From Gillisia marina (lineage in GTDB: Bacteria; Bacteroidota; Bacteroidia; Flavobacteriales; Flavobacteriaceae): a stretch of 64,000 bases of DNA. How positions within the stretch are numbered: position 1 is the stretch's first letter; each line of letters begins with the position of its first letter. The stretch lies in contig NZ_AJLT01000003.1 of the NCBI RefSeq assembly GCF_000258765.1, forward strand, positions 93,424 to 157,423. Direction: 5' to 3'. A program made the position numbers and the translations under genes. Shown here one piece after another: positions 40,449 to 49,076 of this stretch. The notes under the pieces are model-generated. The model was not told where the DNA came from. It searched no databases and was given only the letters and a program-made list of their open reading frames with translations.

Positions 40449-42515
40449 TTATTCCATAAAATCTTCATCAGATACTCCTTCATTCACCTTTAGGTCTGAA
40501 ACCTTAAATTCGAATGTTTGAGGTCCCATTGATTGAGATACTGTAAATGGAAATTTAATTCCGTTTACTTCTTGGTAATCACTGTACGTAATAGGGATTT
40601 CCATTGTTTGATCCCCTTGAGATACTTTGCTTACCGCCTTAACTTTTAATCCGCTTTCTACATCGTAGTAAGCCGTTTTATCTTCACTAAGGGCTACAAC
40701 ATAAGCATCTTTACCATCTACCGGCTCGATACCCATTACTTTTGCATCTTTAGTATTTAATTCTGGAAAAGGATTAGCATCGGCTTTAGCAGCTTCTAAT
40801 TGCTTATCTGTAAAAGCCATTTTTTGACCTTGAGCCATTGTAAATCCAGTTTCCCCGTTGTAAACCTGCTTGCTTAAAACGTTTCCGCCCATCGCGATTT
40901 TTTGAGAGGACTTTCCGTTGGCAGTTTTTACTTCAAGATCTAATTTCTGACCTTGAATCTCTGCTTGCGCAACCATCATTACACTTTCTGCTTTAGTCAC
41001 TGCTTCTTTTCCACCAATTGCCTTGATATAATTGTTGAAAACACTTTCAGCAGTTACAGAGGCATCAACAGTTTTATTAAATTCTGGTTTGTCTACTTTA
41101 TTACCTTCTTTATCAAAATAAACAACCGGAATTTTCTTCCCGTTATAGTTTATCTTTTCAAGATTTTCTACCACATCACTTCCTTTACCAACAACTACAA
41201 TTCTAGAATTATCTGCAAGGAAATATTTCTTAGCAACTCTTTGTACATCTTCAGCTGTTACGGCATTAATGTTTTCTAAATAATCTTCGTAAAAGTCATC
41301 ATCAAGATCTTCAGTTTCTACATCTAAAGCCAATCTGGCAATTGTAGCAGGCTGCTCTAAAGACAAAACGAAATCTCCAGTATATTTTGCTTTTGCGTTA
41401 GCAAGCTCACTGTCAGAAACTTTTTCATTTCTAATTCTATAAATTTCATCTAAAAAAGCAACTACAGAACTATCTGTTACTGCATTTCTAACACTTGCGC
41501 TTGCAACAAAGGTAGCTGCACTATACTTATCGTTACCGGTTCTGGAATATGCTCCATAGGTATACCCTTTGTCTTCTCTCAAGTTTAAGAACAAACGAGC
41601 TTCTCCCCCGCCTCCAAGTATTTTATTAGCAACTAAAACAGCAAAATAATCTTCATCTTTTTGCTTCAAATTAATCGTATTCACTAAAGCAATTTCACTT
41701 TGTACTGCATTTGGCATATCTACAAACTGAATTTCAGTTTGAGCTAGGTTAGAAACCGTTGGCATTTTGTATGCTGGTAAATCTTTTTTCTTCCAGTTAG
41801 AAAAATTTTCTTTTACTAATTTTTTTACTTCATCCTCATCTACATCTCCAACAATTACCAAATAGGCATTTTGTGGAACGAAATAAGTATCGTAAAAAGA
41901 TTGAGCATCTGCAAGCGTTAATTTCCCAACAGTTGCTTCAGTAGCAAATTCTCCATAAGGATGATTTTTTCCATATGCTAAAGCAGATCTTACTCTACCT
42001 GCATTATATGCTACATTTTTCTCGTTAGACTTTAAACCTTCGATCTCACGATCTTTTACTTTAGAAAATTCCTCTTCAGTAAATTTTGGGTTTATTGCGC
42101 CATCTGCCATAAGTTTTAAAACTTCCGGAAAATACTTAGATAATGTATTCGCATTTGCCCCACTTGAATAAAAATTAAGTCTGGCTCCTAAGAAATCTAC
42201 ACGTTCATTAAAATCGTCTTTAGACATGTTTTGAGTGCCAGTTCCAAGCAATTGCCCGGTTAAACTAGAAACTCCTGCTTTTCCATCTTCAAAAATAGGT
42301 GGATTGTCTAATCTTAAAGACATAGAAACTCTTGGAAGTTTGTGATTCTCAACCACCATCACTGTAAGGCCATTGTCTAACTTAAAACTTTCAGGTTCGT
42401 CTATGTTAATTTTTGGGGCTGGCCCCGCTTTTGGTTGCTTACTTCTATCTATTTGCGCATGCACACTAAAAGAAAGAAACAATAAGGCTGCAAAAGCTAT
42501 TATATTATTTTTCAT
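40449..42515 (-). CDS. M16 family peptidase-like protein, non-catalytic partner
   Basis: 688 residues with signal peptide (MKNNIIAFAALLFLSFSVHA, cleaved before Q). The two M16 half-domains lie in residues 40-460. The HxxEH zinc site expected in the first half is absent (the segment reads GVSSLTGQLLGTGTQNMSKD). The C-terminal half keeps the Arg/Tyr-type motif region (GGGGEARLFLNLREDKGYTYG). This is the inactive subunit pattern of M16B pairs. About 200 extra residues at the C-terminus form a second beta-rich domain (QMTMEIPITYSDYQEV-like, FPFTVSQSM). It follows the active M16 gene by 20 bases. Confidence 0.88.
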   Translation of the reverse strand: MKNNIIAFAALLFLSFSVHAQIDRSKQPKAGPAPKINIDEPESFKLDNGLTVMVVENHKLPRVSMSLRLDNPPIFEDGKAGVSSLTGQLLGTGTQNMSKDDFNERVDFLGARLNFYSSGANANTLSKYFPEVLKLMADGAINPKFTEEEFSKVKDREIEGLKSNEKNVAYNAGRVRSALAYGKNHPYGEFATEATVGKLTLADAQSFYDTYFVPQNAYLVIVGDVDEDEVKKLVKENFSNWKKKDLPAYKMPTVSNLAQTEIQFVDMPNAVQSEIALVNTINLKQKDEDYFAVLVANKILGGGGEARLFLNLREDKGYTYGAYSRTGNDKYSAATFVASASVRNAVTDSSVVAFLDEIYRIRNEKVSDSELANAKAKYTGDFVLSLEQPATIARLALDVETEDLDDDFYEDYLENINAVTAEDVQRVAKKYFLADNSRIVVVGKGSDVVENLEKINYNGKKIPVVYFDKEGNKVDKPEFNKTVDASVTAESVFNNYIKAIGGKEAVTKAESVMMVAQAEIQGQKLDLEVKTANGKSSQKIAMGGNVLSKQVYNGETGFTMAQGQKMAFTDKQLEAAKADANPFPELNTKDAKVMGIEPVDGKDAYVVALSEDKTAYYDVESGLKVKAVSKVSQGDQTMEIPITYSDYQEVNGIKFPFTVSQSMGPQTFEFKVSDLKVNEGVSDEDFME

Positions 42516-42535
42516 ATTAATCGTTTTATAATTTT

Positions 42536-43861
42536 TTATTGTTTTGCCTCTTCAGCTTTCGGTAAATATTCTACAACAACTCGCTGATTTGGTTTTAAAT
42601 ATTCGTTTGCAACTCTTTTAATATCCTCTCTAGTAATAGATCTGTAGATATTAATTTCTTCGTTTATTAAATTGGTATCACCATATAATAAATAGCTAGA
42701 AGCTAAAGAGTTTGCAATCCCAGCTACACTAGAATTTGAATTTACATATCCATTTTCAGCTTTATTCTGAAGTTTTTGAAAATCTTTTTCTGAAATAAGA
42801 TCAGTTCTGATTTTAGCTATTTCCTCTTCCATTTCAGTATTTAACGTCTCAAGAGTAGTTTCACCTTGTGGAATTGCAAATACTAAATACATCCCATAAT
42901 CTTCTTGTTCTAAATTGAAGGCTTGAACTGCAAGTGCTTGTTTCTGCTCGTCTACCAATTTTTTGTAAAGTTTAGAACTATTACCATCACTTAAATAATC
43001 TGAAATCATATTCAAAACGTATGAATCTTTTTCAGTAAAAGCAGGGGTTCTGTATCCTAAAACAGTAGCAGGCAATTGAATATTCGCATCGTAAGCCGTA
43101 GCATTAATCTGCTTCGTGATAGGCTCTTCTTTCGCATAGTCTCTAGTTACAGCTGCTCCTTTTGGGATTGGACCAAAATAATCTTTGATCATTTTCTTTG
43201 TCTTGGAAATATCTATATCTCCGGCAACTACTAAAACAGCATTGTTTGGAACATAATATTTGTCAAAATATTGCTTAAACTCTTCTAAGGTAGAAGCGTC
43301 TAAATCCTCCATGTATCCAATATTTGGATCCTTGTATGGGTGATTCACAAACATATTTGATGATACTGCCTGTAATAAGTTTCCGTAAGGCGCATTATCT
43401 ACGCGCAATCTTCTTTCTTCTTTTACAACTTCATTTTGAGTGTCTACTCCTTTTTGTTTGATGATAGGATGCATCATTCTTTCAGATTCCATCCAAAGTC
43501 CTAACTCTAAATTATTCGATGGAAAAACTTCGTAATAATAAGTTCTGTCATTAGAAGTATTTGCATTGTTGCTTCCTCCATTGCTACTTACAATTTCGAA
43601 CCATTTTCCGTTTGGAATATTTTCGGTGCCTTCAAATAAAAGATGCTCAAAGAAATGTGCAAATCCTGTTTTTCCATTTTGTTGGTCTTTTCCACCCACA
43701 TGATACATTACCGAAGTTGTAACAACAGGTGCGGTATTGTCTTGATGCAAGACAACGTGCAGGCCGTTATCCAGATCGTATTCTGTAAATTCAACTTCTT
43801 GTGCAAATCCGGTTACCCCCAGAAACAGCGCACATGCTGATAATTTAATTTTGTTGATCAT
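42536..43861 (-). CDS. M16 family zinc peptidase, catalytic partner
   Basis: About 441 residues from the ATG at 43861, chosen because it gives the signal peptide MINKIKLSACALFLGVTGFA; the longer frame to 43930 adds 23 residues with no signal. The zinc motif HxxEH is in TGFAHFFEHLLFEGT, with the downstream Glu in EVVKEERRLRVDNAPYG. It is a M16B-type periplasmic peptidase. The next gene encodes a matching partner that lacks the site, so the pair likely forms a heterodimer, as described for other M16B enzymes. Confidence 0.92.
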   Translation of the reverse strand: MINKIKLSACALFLGVTGFAQEVEFTEYDLDNGLHVVLHQDNTAPVVTTSVMYHVGGKDQQNGKTGFAHFFEHLLFEGTENIPNGKWFEIVSSNGGSNNANTSNDRTYYYEVFPSNNLELGLWMESERMMHPIIKQKGVDTQNEVVKEERRLRVDNAPYGNLLQAVSSNMFVNHPYKDPNIGYMEDLDASTLEEFKQYFDKYYVPNNAVLVVAGDIDISKTKKMIKDYFGPIPKGAAVTRDYAKEEPITKQINATAYDANIQLPATVLGYRTPAFTEKDSYVLNMISDYLSDGNSSKLYKKLVDEQKQALAVQAFNLEQEDYGMYLVFAIPQGETTLETLNTEMEEEIAKIRTDLISEKDFQKLQNKAENGYVNSNSSVAGIANSLASSYLLYGDTNLINEEINIYRSITREDIKRVANEYLKPNQRVVVEYLPKAEEAKQ

Positions 43862-44051
43862 TTTTTTAATGGTTTTATTAATGTGTTCTATAAGTATTAC
43901 AATTTGCATTTTTGTTACGGAAAAACCCATAAATCACTAAATGTTGTATTAAGTTTAATAGAAACACCTAAATAATTGTTAAAATTAACAGCACATTAGG
44001 GAGAATACTGCTTGTTTTTTTGGAACTTTACTATAATCACAAAAGAATAAA

Positions 44052-44525
44052 ATGATGAAAAAGTTTAGTATTCCAATTAAATACGGGATTGCAATAGCTG
44101 CAGGATTAATTGCCTATTTTTTAGTGCTGTCTCTTTTTGGGGCACATAAGAATCCTGTTTTCAGTTTATTTAATGGAGTTATTATGGCGTTTGGAATGTA
44201 TGAGGCTATTAAGAACTACCGATTAGAAAGCGGCACTAAATTTAAATATCAAAAAGGTTTCATGACCGGACTTCTTACCGGCTTTAATGCAACCATAATT
44301 TTTACACTTTTTTTCGGAATTTATTCTACAGAATTGAATCCGGACTTTCTTAATGAATTGCTTACCATGTGGCGTAGCGACTACAATACAAGTGTTGGCA
44401 TTATTTTATTTGTGGTAGCAGTAATGGGATTTGCCACTAGCTTTGTACTTACTTTAGCTTTTATGCAGCTTTTTAAAGATTCCTGGAACACAAAAGAAGC
44501 TAAAAAGCACACCTTAGGAAATTAA
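44052..44525 (+). CDS. DUF4199 family membrane protein
   Basis: 157 residues with four hydrophobic segments, a DUF4199-like pattern (IKYGIAIAAGLIAYFLVLSL, VFSLFNGVIMAFGMYEAIKN, FKYQKGFMTGLLTGFNATII). The sequence FKYQKGFMTGLL, which is highly conserved in this Bacteroidota family, is intact. Function unknown. It is divergent from the M16 peptidases and separated from rplU by a promoter. Confidence 0.88.
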   Translation: MMKKFSIPIKYGIAIAAGLIAYFLVLSLFGAHKNPVFSLFNGVIMAFGMYEAIKNYRLESGTKFKYQKGFMTGLLTGFNATIIFTLFFGIYSTELNPDFLNELLTMWRSDYNTSVGIILFVVAVMGFATSFVLTLAFMQLFKDSWNTKEAKKHTLGN

Positions 44526-44534
44526 TCAAAGACT

Positions 44535-44564
44535 TTGTGAATTAATTATTTAGAAGTATATTTG
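44535..44564 (+). promoter_or_regulatory. Promoter of rplU-rpmA
   Basis: TTG at 44535-44537, a 19-base spacer and TATATTTG at 44557-44564 match the Bacteroidota TTG-N19-TAnnTTTG consensus. The RNA would begin near 44571, giving a leader of about 55 bases with a GC-containing CACCCGCTTGAGG start. Confidence 0.85.
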
Positions 44565-44625
44565 CACCCGCTTGAGGAAAATTTTCAAGTGATTTATTTT
44601 AGAATAATTAACTAATAAATACGCT

Positions 44626-45333
44626 ATGTACGCAATTGTAGAGATAGCAGGGCAGCAATTTAAAGTTGCAAAAGACCAAAAAGTATTTGTAAACCGTTTA
44701 GCGGGAGAAGAAGGAGACAAAGTTTCTTTTGATAAAGTTCTTCTTTCAGGCGATGGTGACAATATTACTTTAGGCGCCCCAGCTATAGACGGAGCTTTGG
44801 TAGATGCTAAAATCACCAGACACGTTAAAGGAGACAAAGTTATTGTCTTTAAAAAGAAAAGAAGAAAAGGATACCGTGTGAAGAACGGTCACCGTCAATC
44901 CTTGACTGAAATTTCGATTGTAGGAATTACACTTCCTGGTGGAAAGAAATCTTCTTCTGCTAAAGCTGAACCTAAGAAAGAAGCTCCAAAAGCTGCTCCA
45001 AAGGCAAAAGCAAAAAAAGAAGTGGAAGTAAGTGAGAACTTAGTAACTCGTGCCGAACACAGAACTGAAGGAATGGAGATTAATATCGACAAACTTCTTC
45101 ATAGTGTAGGAACTGCTGCTAAAGCTGATGCTGATGACTTGAAGGAGATCAACGGAATTGGACCTGCTTACGAAACTAAATTAAACGAAATAGGTATTTA
45201 TACTTATGAGCAAATTAGTAAGCTTAAAGCTGCCGATAGAGAAGAACTTTCTGCTATCGATGGTATTACTCGTGAAAAGATCGAATCTGATGAATGGGTA
45301 AAGCAAGCTAAAGAATTGCTTAAGAATAAATAA
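44626..45333 (+). CDS. rplU: Ribosomal protein L21 with C-terminal helix-hairpin-helix extension
   Basis: 235 residues, more than twice the usual L21 length of about 103. Residues 1-105 are a normal L21 (MYAIVEIAGQQFKVAKDQKV, KKRRKGYRVKNGHRQSLTEI). An Ala/Lys-rich linker (residues 106-140) leads to a C-terminal domain of two helix-hairpin-helix motifs (DLKEINGIGPAYETKLNEIG, LSAIDGITREKIESDEWVKQ). Similar fusions occur in Bacteroidota and are annotated as L21. The extra domain could bind rRNA or another nucleic acid, but that is inference. It has a strong promoter and is followed by rpmA. Confidence 0.95.
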   Translation: MYAIVEIAGQQFKVAKDQKVFVNRLAGEEGDKVSFDKVLLSGDGDNITLGAPAIDGALVDAKITRHVKGDKVIVFKKKRRKGYRVKNGHRQSLTEISIVGITLPGGKKSSSAKAEPKKEAPKAAPKAKAKKEVEVSENLVTRAEHRTEGMEINIDKLLHSVGTAAKADADDLKEINGIGPAYETKLNEIGIYTYEQISKLKAADREELSAIDGITREKIESDEWVKQAKELLKNK

Positions 45334-45359
45334 AATACTAATTAGAAAAACTATAAGCC

Positions 45360-45620
45360 ATGGCTCACAAAAAAGGTGTTGGTAGTTCCAAGAATGGTAG
45401 AGAATCCGAATCAAAACGTTTAGGCGTTAAGATTTTTGGAGGTCAAGCCGCAATCGCTGGAAATATCATCGTTAGACAAAGAGGCTATACACACAATCCA
45501 GGTGATAATGTGTATGGTGGAAAAGATCATACTTTACATGCTAAAGTGGATGGTCTTGTAAAATTCACAAAAAAGAGAGATAACAAATCTTACGTTTCTA
45601 TCGAACCGTTTGAAGCATAG
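45360..45620 (+). CDS. rpmA: 50S ribosomal protein L27
   Basis: 86 residues. [42 protein letters not shown] and [13 protein letters not shown] match L27. The N-terminal tail that reaches the peptidyl transferase centre is intact and begins at Met-Ala-His, so no extra processed leader as in Firmicutes. It follows rplU by 26 bases and ends at a strong terminator. Confidence 0.98.
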   Translation: MAHKKGVGSSKNGRESESKRLGVKIFGGQAAIAGNIIVRQRGYTHNPGDNVYGGKDHTLHAKVDGLVKFTKKRDNKSYVSIEPFEA

Positions 45621-45640
45621 TTGATCATTTTGTACATATT

Positions 45641-45676
45641 AAAAAGCCCTTTCTAGAAACAGAAAGGGCTTTTTTG
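45641..45676 (+). terminator. Intrinsic terminator after rpmA
   Basis: AAAAAGCCCTTTCT (45641-45654) pairs perfectly with AGAAAGGGCTTTTT (45661-45674) around AGAAAC. Confidence 0.95.
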
Positions 45677-45704
45677 TATCTTCATTTTTAAACCTTTTAA
45701 AAAA

Positions 45705-45923
45705 ATGAACTTTATCACTGTTTTTAATAGCAATCAATCTTTTCAAATTTCTATTGTCAAGAATTTATTCGATAGAGAAAAAATAAATTATAGGATTCCA
45801 GATGAATTTATGGACAGTGCTGCCGGAATTGGAGGCTTAGGAATTAATGGGATGCATGTTCAAGTTCTGGAGGAAGATGTAATGAGGGCAAAAGTGATAT
45901 TAAAAGACGCAGGTTTTAATTAG
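45705..45923 (+). CDS. DUF2007 family small protein
   Basis: 72 residues (MNFITVFNSNQSFQISIVKN start, LDREKINYRIPDE-like middle, GINGMHVQVLEEDVMRAKVI). It is the second DUF2007 protein in the window; the other is in the bio operon. The family is proposed to be a PII-like or signal-transducing fold, function unknown. It lies between two nearly identical terminators. Confidence 0.8.
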   Translation: MNFITVFNSNQSFQISIVKNLFDREKINYRIPDEFMDSAAGIGGLGINGMHVQVLEEDVMRAKVILKDAGFN

Positions 45924-45940
45924 CGAATAATATAAAATAT

Positions 45941-45974
45941 AAAAGCCCCTTTCTAGCGATAGAAAGGGGCTTTT
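45941..45974. terminator. Bidirectional terminator between DUF2007 and ahcY
   Basis: AAAAGCCCCTTTCTA (45941-45955) pairs perfectly with TAGAAAGGGGCTTTT (45960-45974) around GCGA. Serves the plus-strand gene and ahcY. Its stem is almost the same as that of the terminator 300 bases upstream. Confidence 0.92.
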
Positions 45975-45994
45975 TAATTAATGTGTTTTATGGA

Positions 45995-47311
45995 TTAGTA
46001 TCTGTAATACTCAGGCTTAAATGGCCCCTCAACAGTTACACCAATATATTCTGCCTGTTCAGTAGAAAGTTCCGTTAGCTCCACTCCAATTTTTTCTAAG
46101 TGAAGTTTAGCCACTTTTTCATCTAAATGCTTCGGAAGCATATAAACTTCATTTTCGTACTTATCGGCATTTTTCCAAAGCTCAATTTGTGCTAGGGTTT
46201 GGTTTGTAAATGAGTTACTCATTACAAAACTAGGATGTCCGGTTGCACAACCAAGATTTACCAATCTACCTTCAGCAAGTAAGATAATATCTTTTCCGTT
46301 GATAGTATATTTGTCTACTTGTGGCTTAATGGTGTCCTTAGTCTTGCCATGATTTTCATTCAACCAAGCAACAGCTATTTCATTATCGAAGTGTCCAATG
46401 TTACAAACGATAGTTTTATCCTTCATCGCTTCAAAATGTTCACCTCTTACAATATCTTTATTTCCAGTAGTGGTGATTACGATATCGGCTTTTGGAAGTA
46501 CTGTTTCTAATTTCTTAACCTCAAATCCGTCCATTGCAGCTTGTAAAGCACAAATAGGATCAATTTCTGTAACAGTTACAATAGATCCGGCGCCTTTAAA
46601 TGAAGCAGCAGTTCCTTTTCCAACATCACCATATCCACAAACAACTACTCTTTTTCCTGCAAGCATGATATCTGTAGCTCTTCTAACAGCATCTACAGCA
46701 CTTTCTCTACATCCGTATTTATTATCGAATTTAGATTTGGTAACCGAATCATTAATATTGATGGCCGGCATTGGAAGAGATCCATTTTTAACTCGCTCAT
46801 ACAATCTATGTACTCCGGTTGTAGTTTCTTCAGAAATTCCTCTTACCCCTTCAGCTAATTCCGGATATTTATCCAAAACCATGTTGGTAAGATCTCCACC
46901 ATCATCTAAAATCATATTAAGTGGCTTACGGTCTTCCCCAAAAAATAAGGTTTGCTCGATACACCAGTTAAATTCTTCTTCATTCATCCCTTTCCATGCA
47001 TACACAGGAACTCCTGTAGCCGCAATTGCTGCCGCTGCCTGATCTTGGGTAGAAAATATATTACAAGAACTCCAAGTAACTTCTGCGCCTAAAGCGGTTA
47101 GAGTTTCAATTAAAACTGCAGTCTGGATGGTCATGTGCAAACATCCTGCAATACGAGCGCCTTTTAAAGGTTGTTCTGCTCCAAATTCTTCACGAAGGGA
47201 CATTAAACCTGGCATTTCTGCTTCAGCCAATTCTATTTCTTTTCTTCCCCAATCTGCAAGGGAAATATCTTTAACTTTATAGGCCGTATAAGGCACTGTT
47301 TTAGTTGACAT
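45995..47311 (-). CDS. ahcY: S-adenosylhomocysteine hydrolase
   Basis: Splits S-adenosylhomocysteine to adenosine and homocysteine, keeping methylation reactions going. 438 residues from the ATG at 47311 ([20 protein letters not shown]); the longer frame adds eight unlikely residues. NAD-binding [37 protein letters not shown] with the catalytic Lys and Asp, [20 protein letters not shown] and the C-terminal KPEYYRY are intact. Expected homotetramer. Relevant to the SAM-using BioB and SET proteins, though not adjacent. Confidence 0.98.
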   Translation of the reverse strand: MSTKTVPYTAYKVKDISLADWGRKEIELAEAEMPGLMSLREEFGAEQPLKGARIAGCLHMTIQTAVLIETLTALGAEVTWSSCNIFSTQDQAAAAIAATGVPVYAWKGMNEEEFNWCIEQTLFFGEDRKPLNMILDDGGDLTNMVLDKYPELAEGVRGISEETTTGVHRLYERVKNGSLPMPAININDSVTKSKFDNKYGCRESAVDAVRRATDIMLAGKRVVVCGYGDVGKGTAASFKGAGSIVTVTEIDPICALQAAMDGFEVKKLETVLPKADIVITTTGNKDIVRGEHFEAMKDKTIVCNIGHFDNEIAVAWLNENHGKTKDTIKPQVDKYTINGKDIILLAEGRLVNLGCATGHPSFVMSNSFTNQTLAQIELWKNADKYENEVYMLPKHLDEKVAKLHLEKIGVELTELSTEQAEYIGVTVEGPFKPEYYRY

Positions 47312-47346
47312 ATTATTATATTTGATTTTTAGCAATTTTTCAGTCG

Positions 47347-47354
47347 CAAAAGTA
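47347..47354 (-). promoter_or_regulatory. Bacteroidota -7 box for ahcY
   Basis: Minus strand TACTTTTG, an exact TAnnTTTG match, 36 bases upstream of the chosen ATG, which fits the shorter start. Confidence 0.6.
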
Positions 47355-47375
47355 CATAATATCTAACAGAATTTC

Positions 47376-48023
47376 ATGCCACTTTACAAAACAATAACAG
47401 TTGATGAAGGCACTAAAGTGCTCATTTGGAAGATCGAAGAAACTCTGGATTGGCTTGTAGATGATATTCAATTAACTGCTCATTGCCAGGAACGAGTGAA
47501 CGGAATGAAATCTATACTTCATAAACGTGGGTTCATGAGTATTAGGCATTTATTTGCTGAAATGGGGTATACAGACCACGATCTTTATTACGACGAAAAT
47601 GGAAAACCGCATCTTAAAGACGGGAAATGTATTTCTATTACTCATTCCTTTAATTTCACCGCAATCATTATTTCTGAAGATGAAGTTGGAATAGATATAG
47701 AGAAACAACGAGATAAGATCTTGAAGATCGCAGAAAAGTTTACGCCGCTCAAAGAGTATCATACGTTGGCTAACGAAGAAGCACTTATTAGAAAACTTAC
47801 GATCGTTTGGGGTGCCAAAGAATCTATCTACAAATTATATGCAAAGCCAGGTTTAGGGTTTTTGCAGCATATTAATATTGCCGATTTCGATTTCGACGAT
47901 AAAAAAACTACCGGAAAAGTTTATTTTAAAGGTGAAAAATCTGATTATAACCTAGAGTTTTTAGAATTTGAAGGTTTTACATGCGTATATGCAAAGCCGG
48001 TTAAAGTTGCAGTTAAAAAATAA
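47376..48023 (+). CDS. 4'-phosphopantetheinyl transferase superfamily protein
   Basis: 215 residues. Transfers phosphopantetheine from CoA to a carrier protein serine. The Mg2+/CoA motif DEVGIDIEKQRDKI and the second motif IVWGAKESIYKLYAKPG (WxxKES-K) are intact, as is the ISITHSFNFTAIIIS strand. The layout is Sfp-like (two-domain) rather than AcpS (about 120 residues). It may activate the fatty-acid ACP or a polyketide carrier; this cannot be decided. It follows ahcY divergently. Confidence 0.92.
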   Translation: MPLYKTITVDEGTKVLIWKIEETLDWLVDDIQLTAHCQERVNGMKSILHKRGFMSIRHLFAEMGYTDHDLYYDENGKPHLKDGKCISITHSFNFTAIIISEDEVGIDIEKQRDKILKIAEKFTPLKEYHTLANEEALIRKLTIVWGAKESIYKLYAKPGLGFLQHINIADFDFDDKKTTGKVYFKGEKSDYNLEFLEFEGFTCVYAKPVKVAVKK

Positions 48024-48026
48024 GCT

Positions 48027-48740
48027 ATGCTCACAGCAACTATTTATGAAAATCTATCGCTTTTAAAAGATCTCGGTCAGAAGCAGCTTACAGTTCTTAT
48101 AGATCCCGATAAATTTGATGAATCTAAAGCTGAAGAGTTTTTAAAGAATCTTTCCGAAGATGTAACCTACCTTTTTGTGGGAGGAAGTACTGTTGAGGCT
48201 ACTAAGACAGAGAGAACAGTAGCTGCCATAAAGCGCAATTCTGAATTACCTATAATTATTTTTCCGGGAGACTATACTCAAATAACCGAAAAAGCTGATG
48301 GTTTACTCTTTTTGAGTTTGCTGTCCGGAAGAAACCCGGAGTATTTAATAGAACAGCAAGTGAAATCTGTTTCCAGACTTAAAAATTCCAATCTGGAAAT
48401 TATCCCTACGGGTTATATTCTAATAGATGGAGGTAACGAAAGTGCAGTGCAAAGAATAAGCAACACGAAACCGATGCCGCAAAATAATATAGAAGCTATT
48501 GTAAATACAGCTTTGGCAGGGCAATTCTCTGGCAAACAATTAATTTATCTGGAAACAGGAAGTGGTGCGATTAATCATGTTTCGTTGGAAATTATAAGTG
48601 AAGTTAATAAGGCACTTTCAATTCCTTTAATCGTTGGTGGAGGAATTAAAAATTCAACTCAACTTGATGCAATTTATAAGGCCGGGGCAGATATGGCTGT
48701 AATAGGAACAGCATTCGAAAAAGGGACTTTTCAATATTGA
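48027..48740 (+). CDS. pcrB: Geranylgeranylglyceryl/heptaprenylglyceryl phosphate synthase family protein
   Basis: 237-residue TIM barrel. LTVLIDPDKFDESKAEEFLK near the start, FVGGSTVEATKTE, IIIFPGDYTQITEKADGLLF, LSLLSGRNPEYLI, then YLETGSGA and the phosphate-binding IVGGGIKNSTQLDAIYKAGAD follow the GGGPS/PcrB family. Archaeal members start membrane-lipid synthesis by joining glycerol-1-phosphate to a polyprenyl group; Bacteroidota homologues have been reported to have GGGPS activity. The physiological product in this lineage is not established. It is three bases after the phosphopantetheinyl transferase gene. Confidence 0.88.
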   Translation: MLTATIYENLSLLKDLGQKQLTVLIDPDKFDESKAEEFLKNLSEDVTYLFVGGSTVEATKTERTVAAIKRNSELPIIIFPGDYTQITEKADGLLFLSLLSGRNPEYLIEQQVKSVSRLKNSNLEIIPTGYILIDGGNESAVQRISNTKPMPQNNIEAIVNTALAGQFSGKQLIYLETGSGAINHVSLEIISEVNKALSIPLIVGGGIKNSTQLDAIYKAGADMAVIGTAFEKGTFQY

Positions 48741-48787
48741 TTTCTTTTATAATTCAAGTACTTCCCAAATAATCTTCAATTTATCTC

Positions 48788-48795
48788 TAAATTTG
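48788..48795 (+). promoter_or_regulatory. Bacteroidota -7 box for the thiamine-binding/PnuC operon
   Basis: TAAATTTG, an exact TAnnTTTG match. The RNA start near 48802 leaves only about 14 bases before the ATG, so no riboswitch can be in this leader. Confidence 0.65.
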
Positions 48796-48815
48796 ATAGT
48801 TATAAAAATGAATTC

Positions 48816-49076
48816 ATGAACATTTCCGTAGAACTTACACTTACACCTTTGCAAGATAATTATGAACCTGCAATTATAGATTTTATAAAGAAATTGAGGG
48901 CCTCAGGGCTTAATGTATTGGAAAATCCGTTAAGTACTCAGGTATATGGGGAGTATGATAAGGTGATGGAAGTTTTGAATAAAGAAATGAAGACTGCTTT
49001 AGAATCTGTAGAGCAAGGACTGCTCTATATTAAAATTGTAAAATCTGACCGTAGCGAGTATGCAGCCGATTTTTGA
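48816..49076 (+). CDS. Thiamine-binding (MTH1187/YkoF-like, UPF0045) protein
   Basis: 86 residues. Small alpha/beta protein (MNISVELTLTPLQDNYEPAI, IKKLRASGLNVLENPLSTQV, YGEYDKVMEVLNKEM) of the UPF0045 family, whose members were shown to bind thiamine or related compounds. It overlaps the PnuC gene downstream by 17 bases, so the two are likely co-translated. It points to thiamine rather than nicotinamide riboside as the cargo of the transporter (inference). Confidence 0.85.
   Translation: MNISVELTLTPLQDNYEPAIIDFIKKLRASGLNVLENPLSTQVYGEYDKVMEVLNKEMKTALESVEQGLLYIKIVKSDRSEYAADF

Noticed and set aside
46398..47042. Plus-strand open frame of 214 codons opposite ahcY
   Set aside because: It lies wholly inside the clear ahcY gene on the other strand and has no recognisable motifs; it is a codon-bias shadow.
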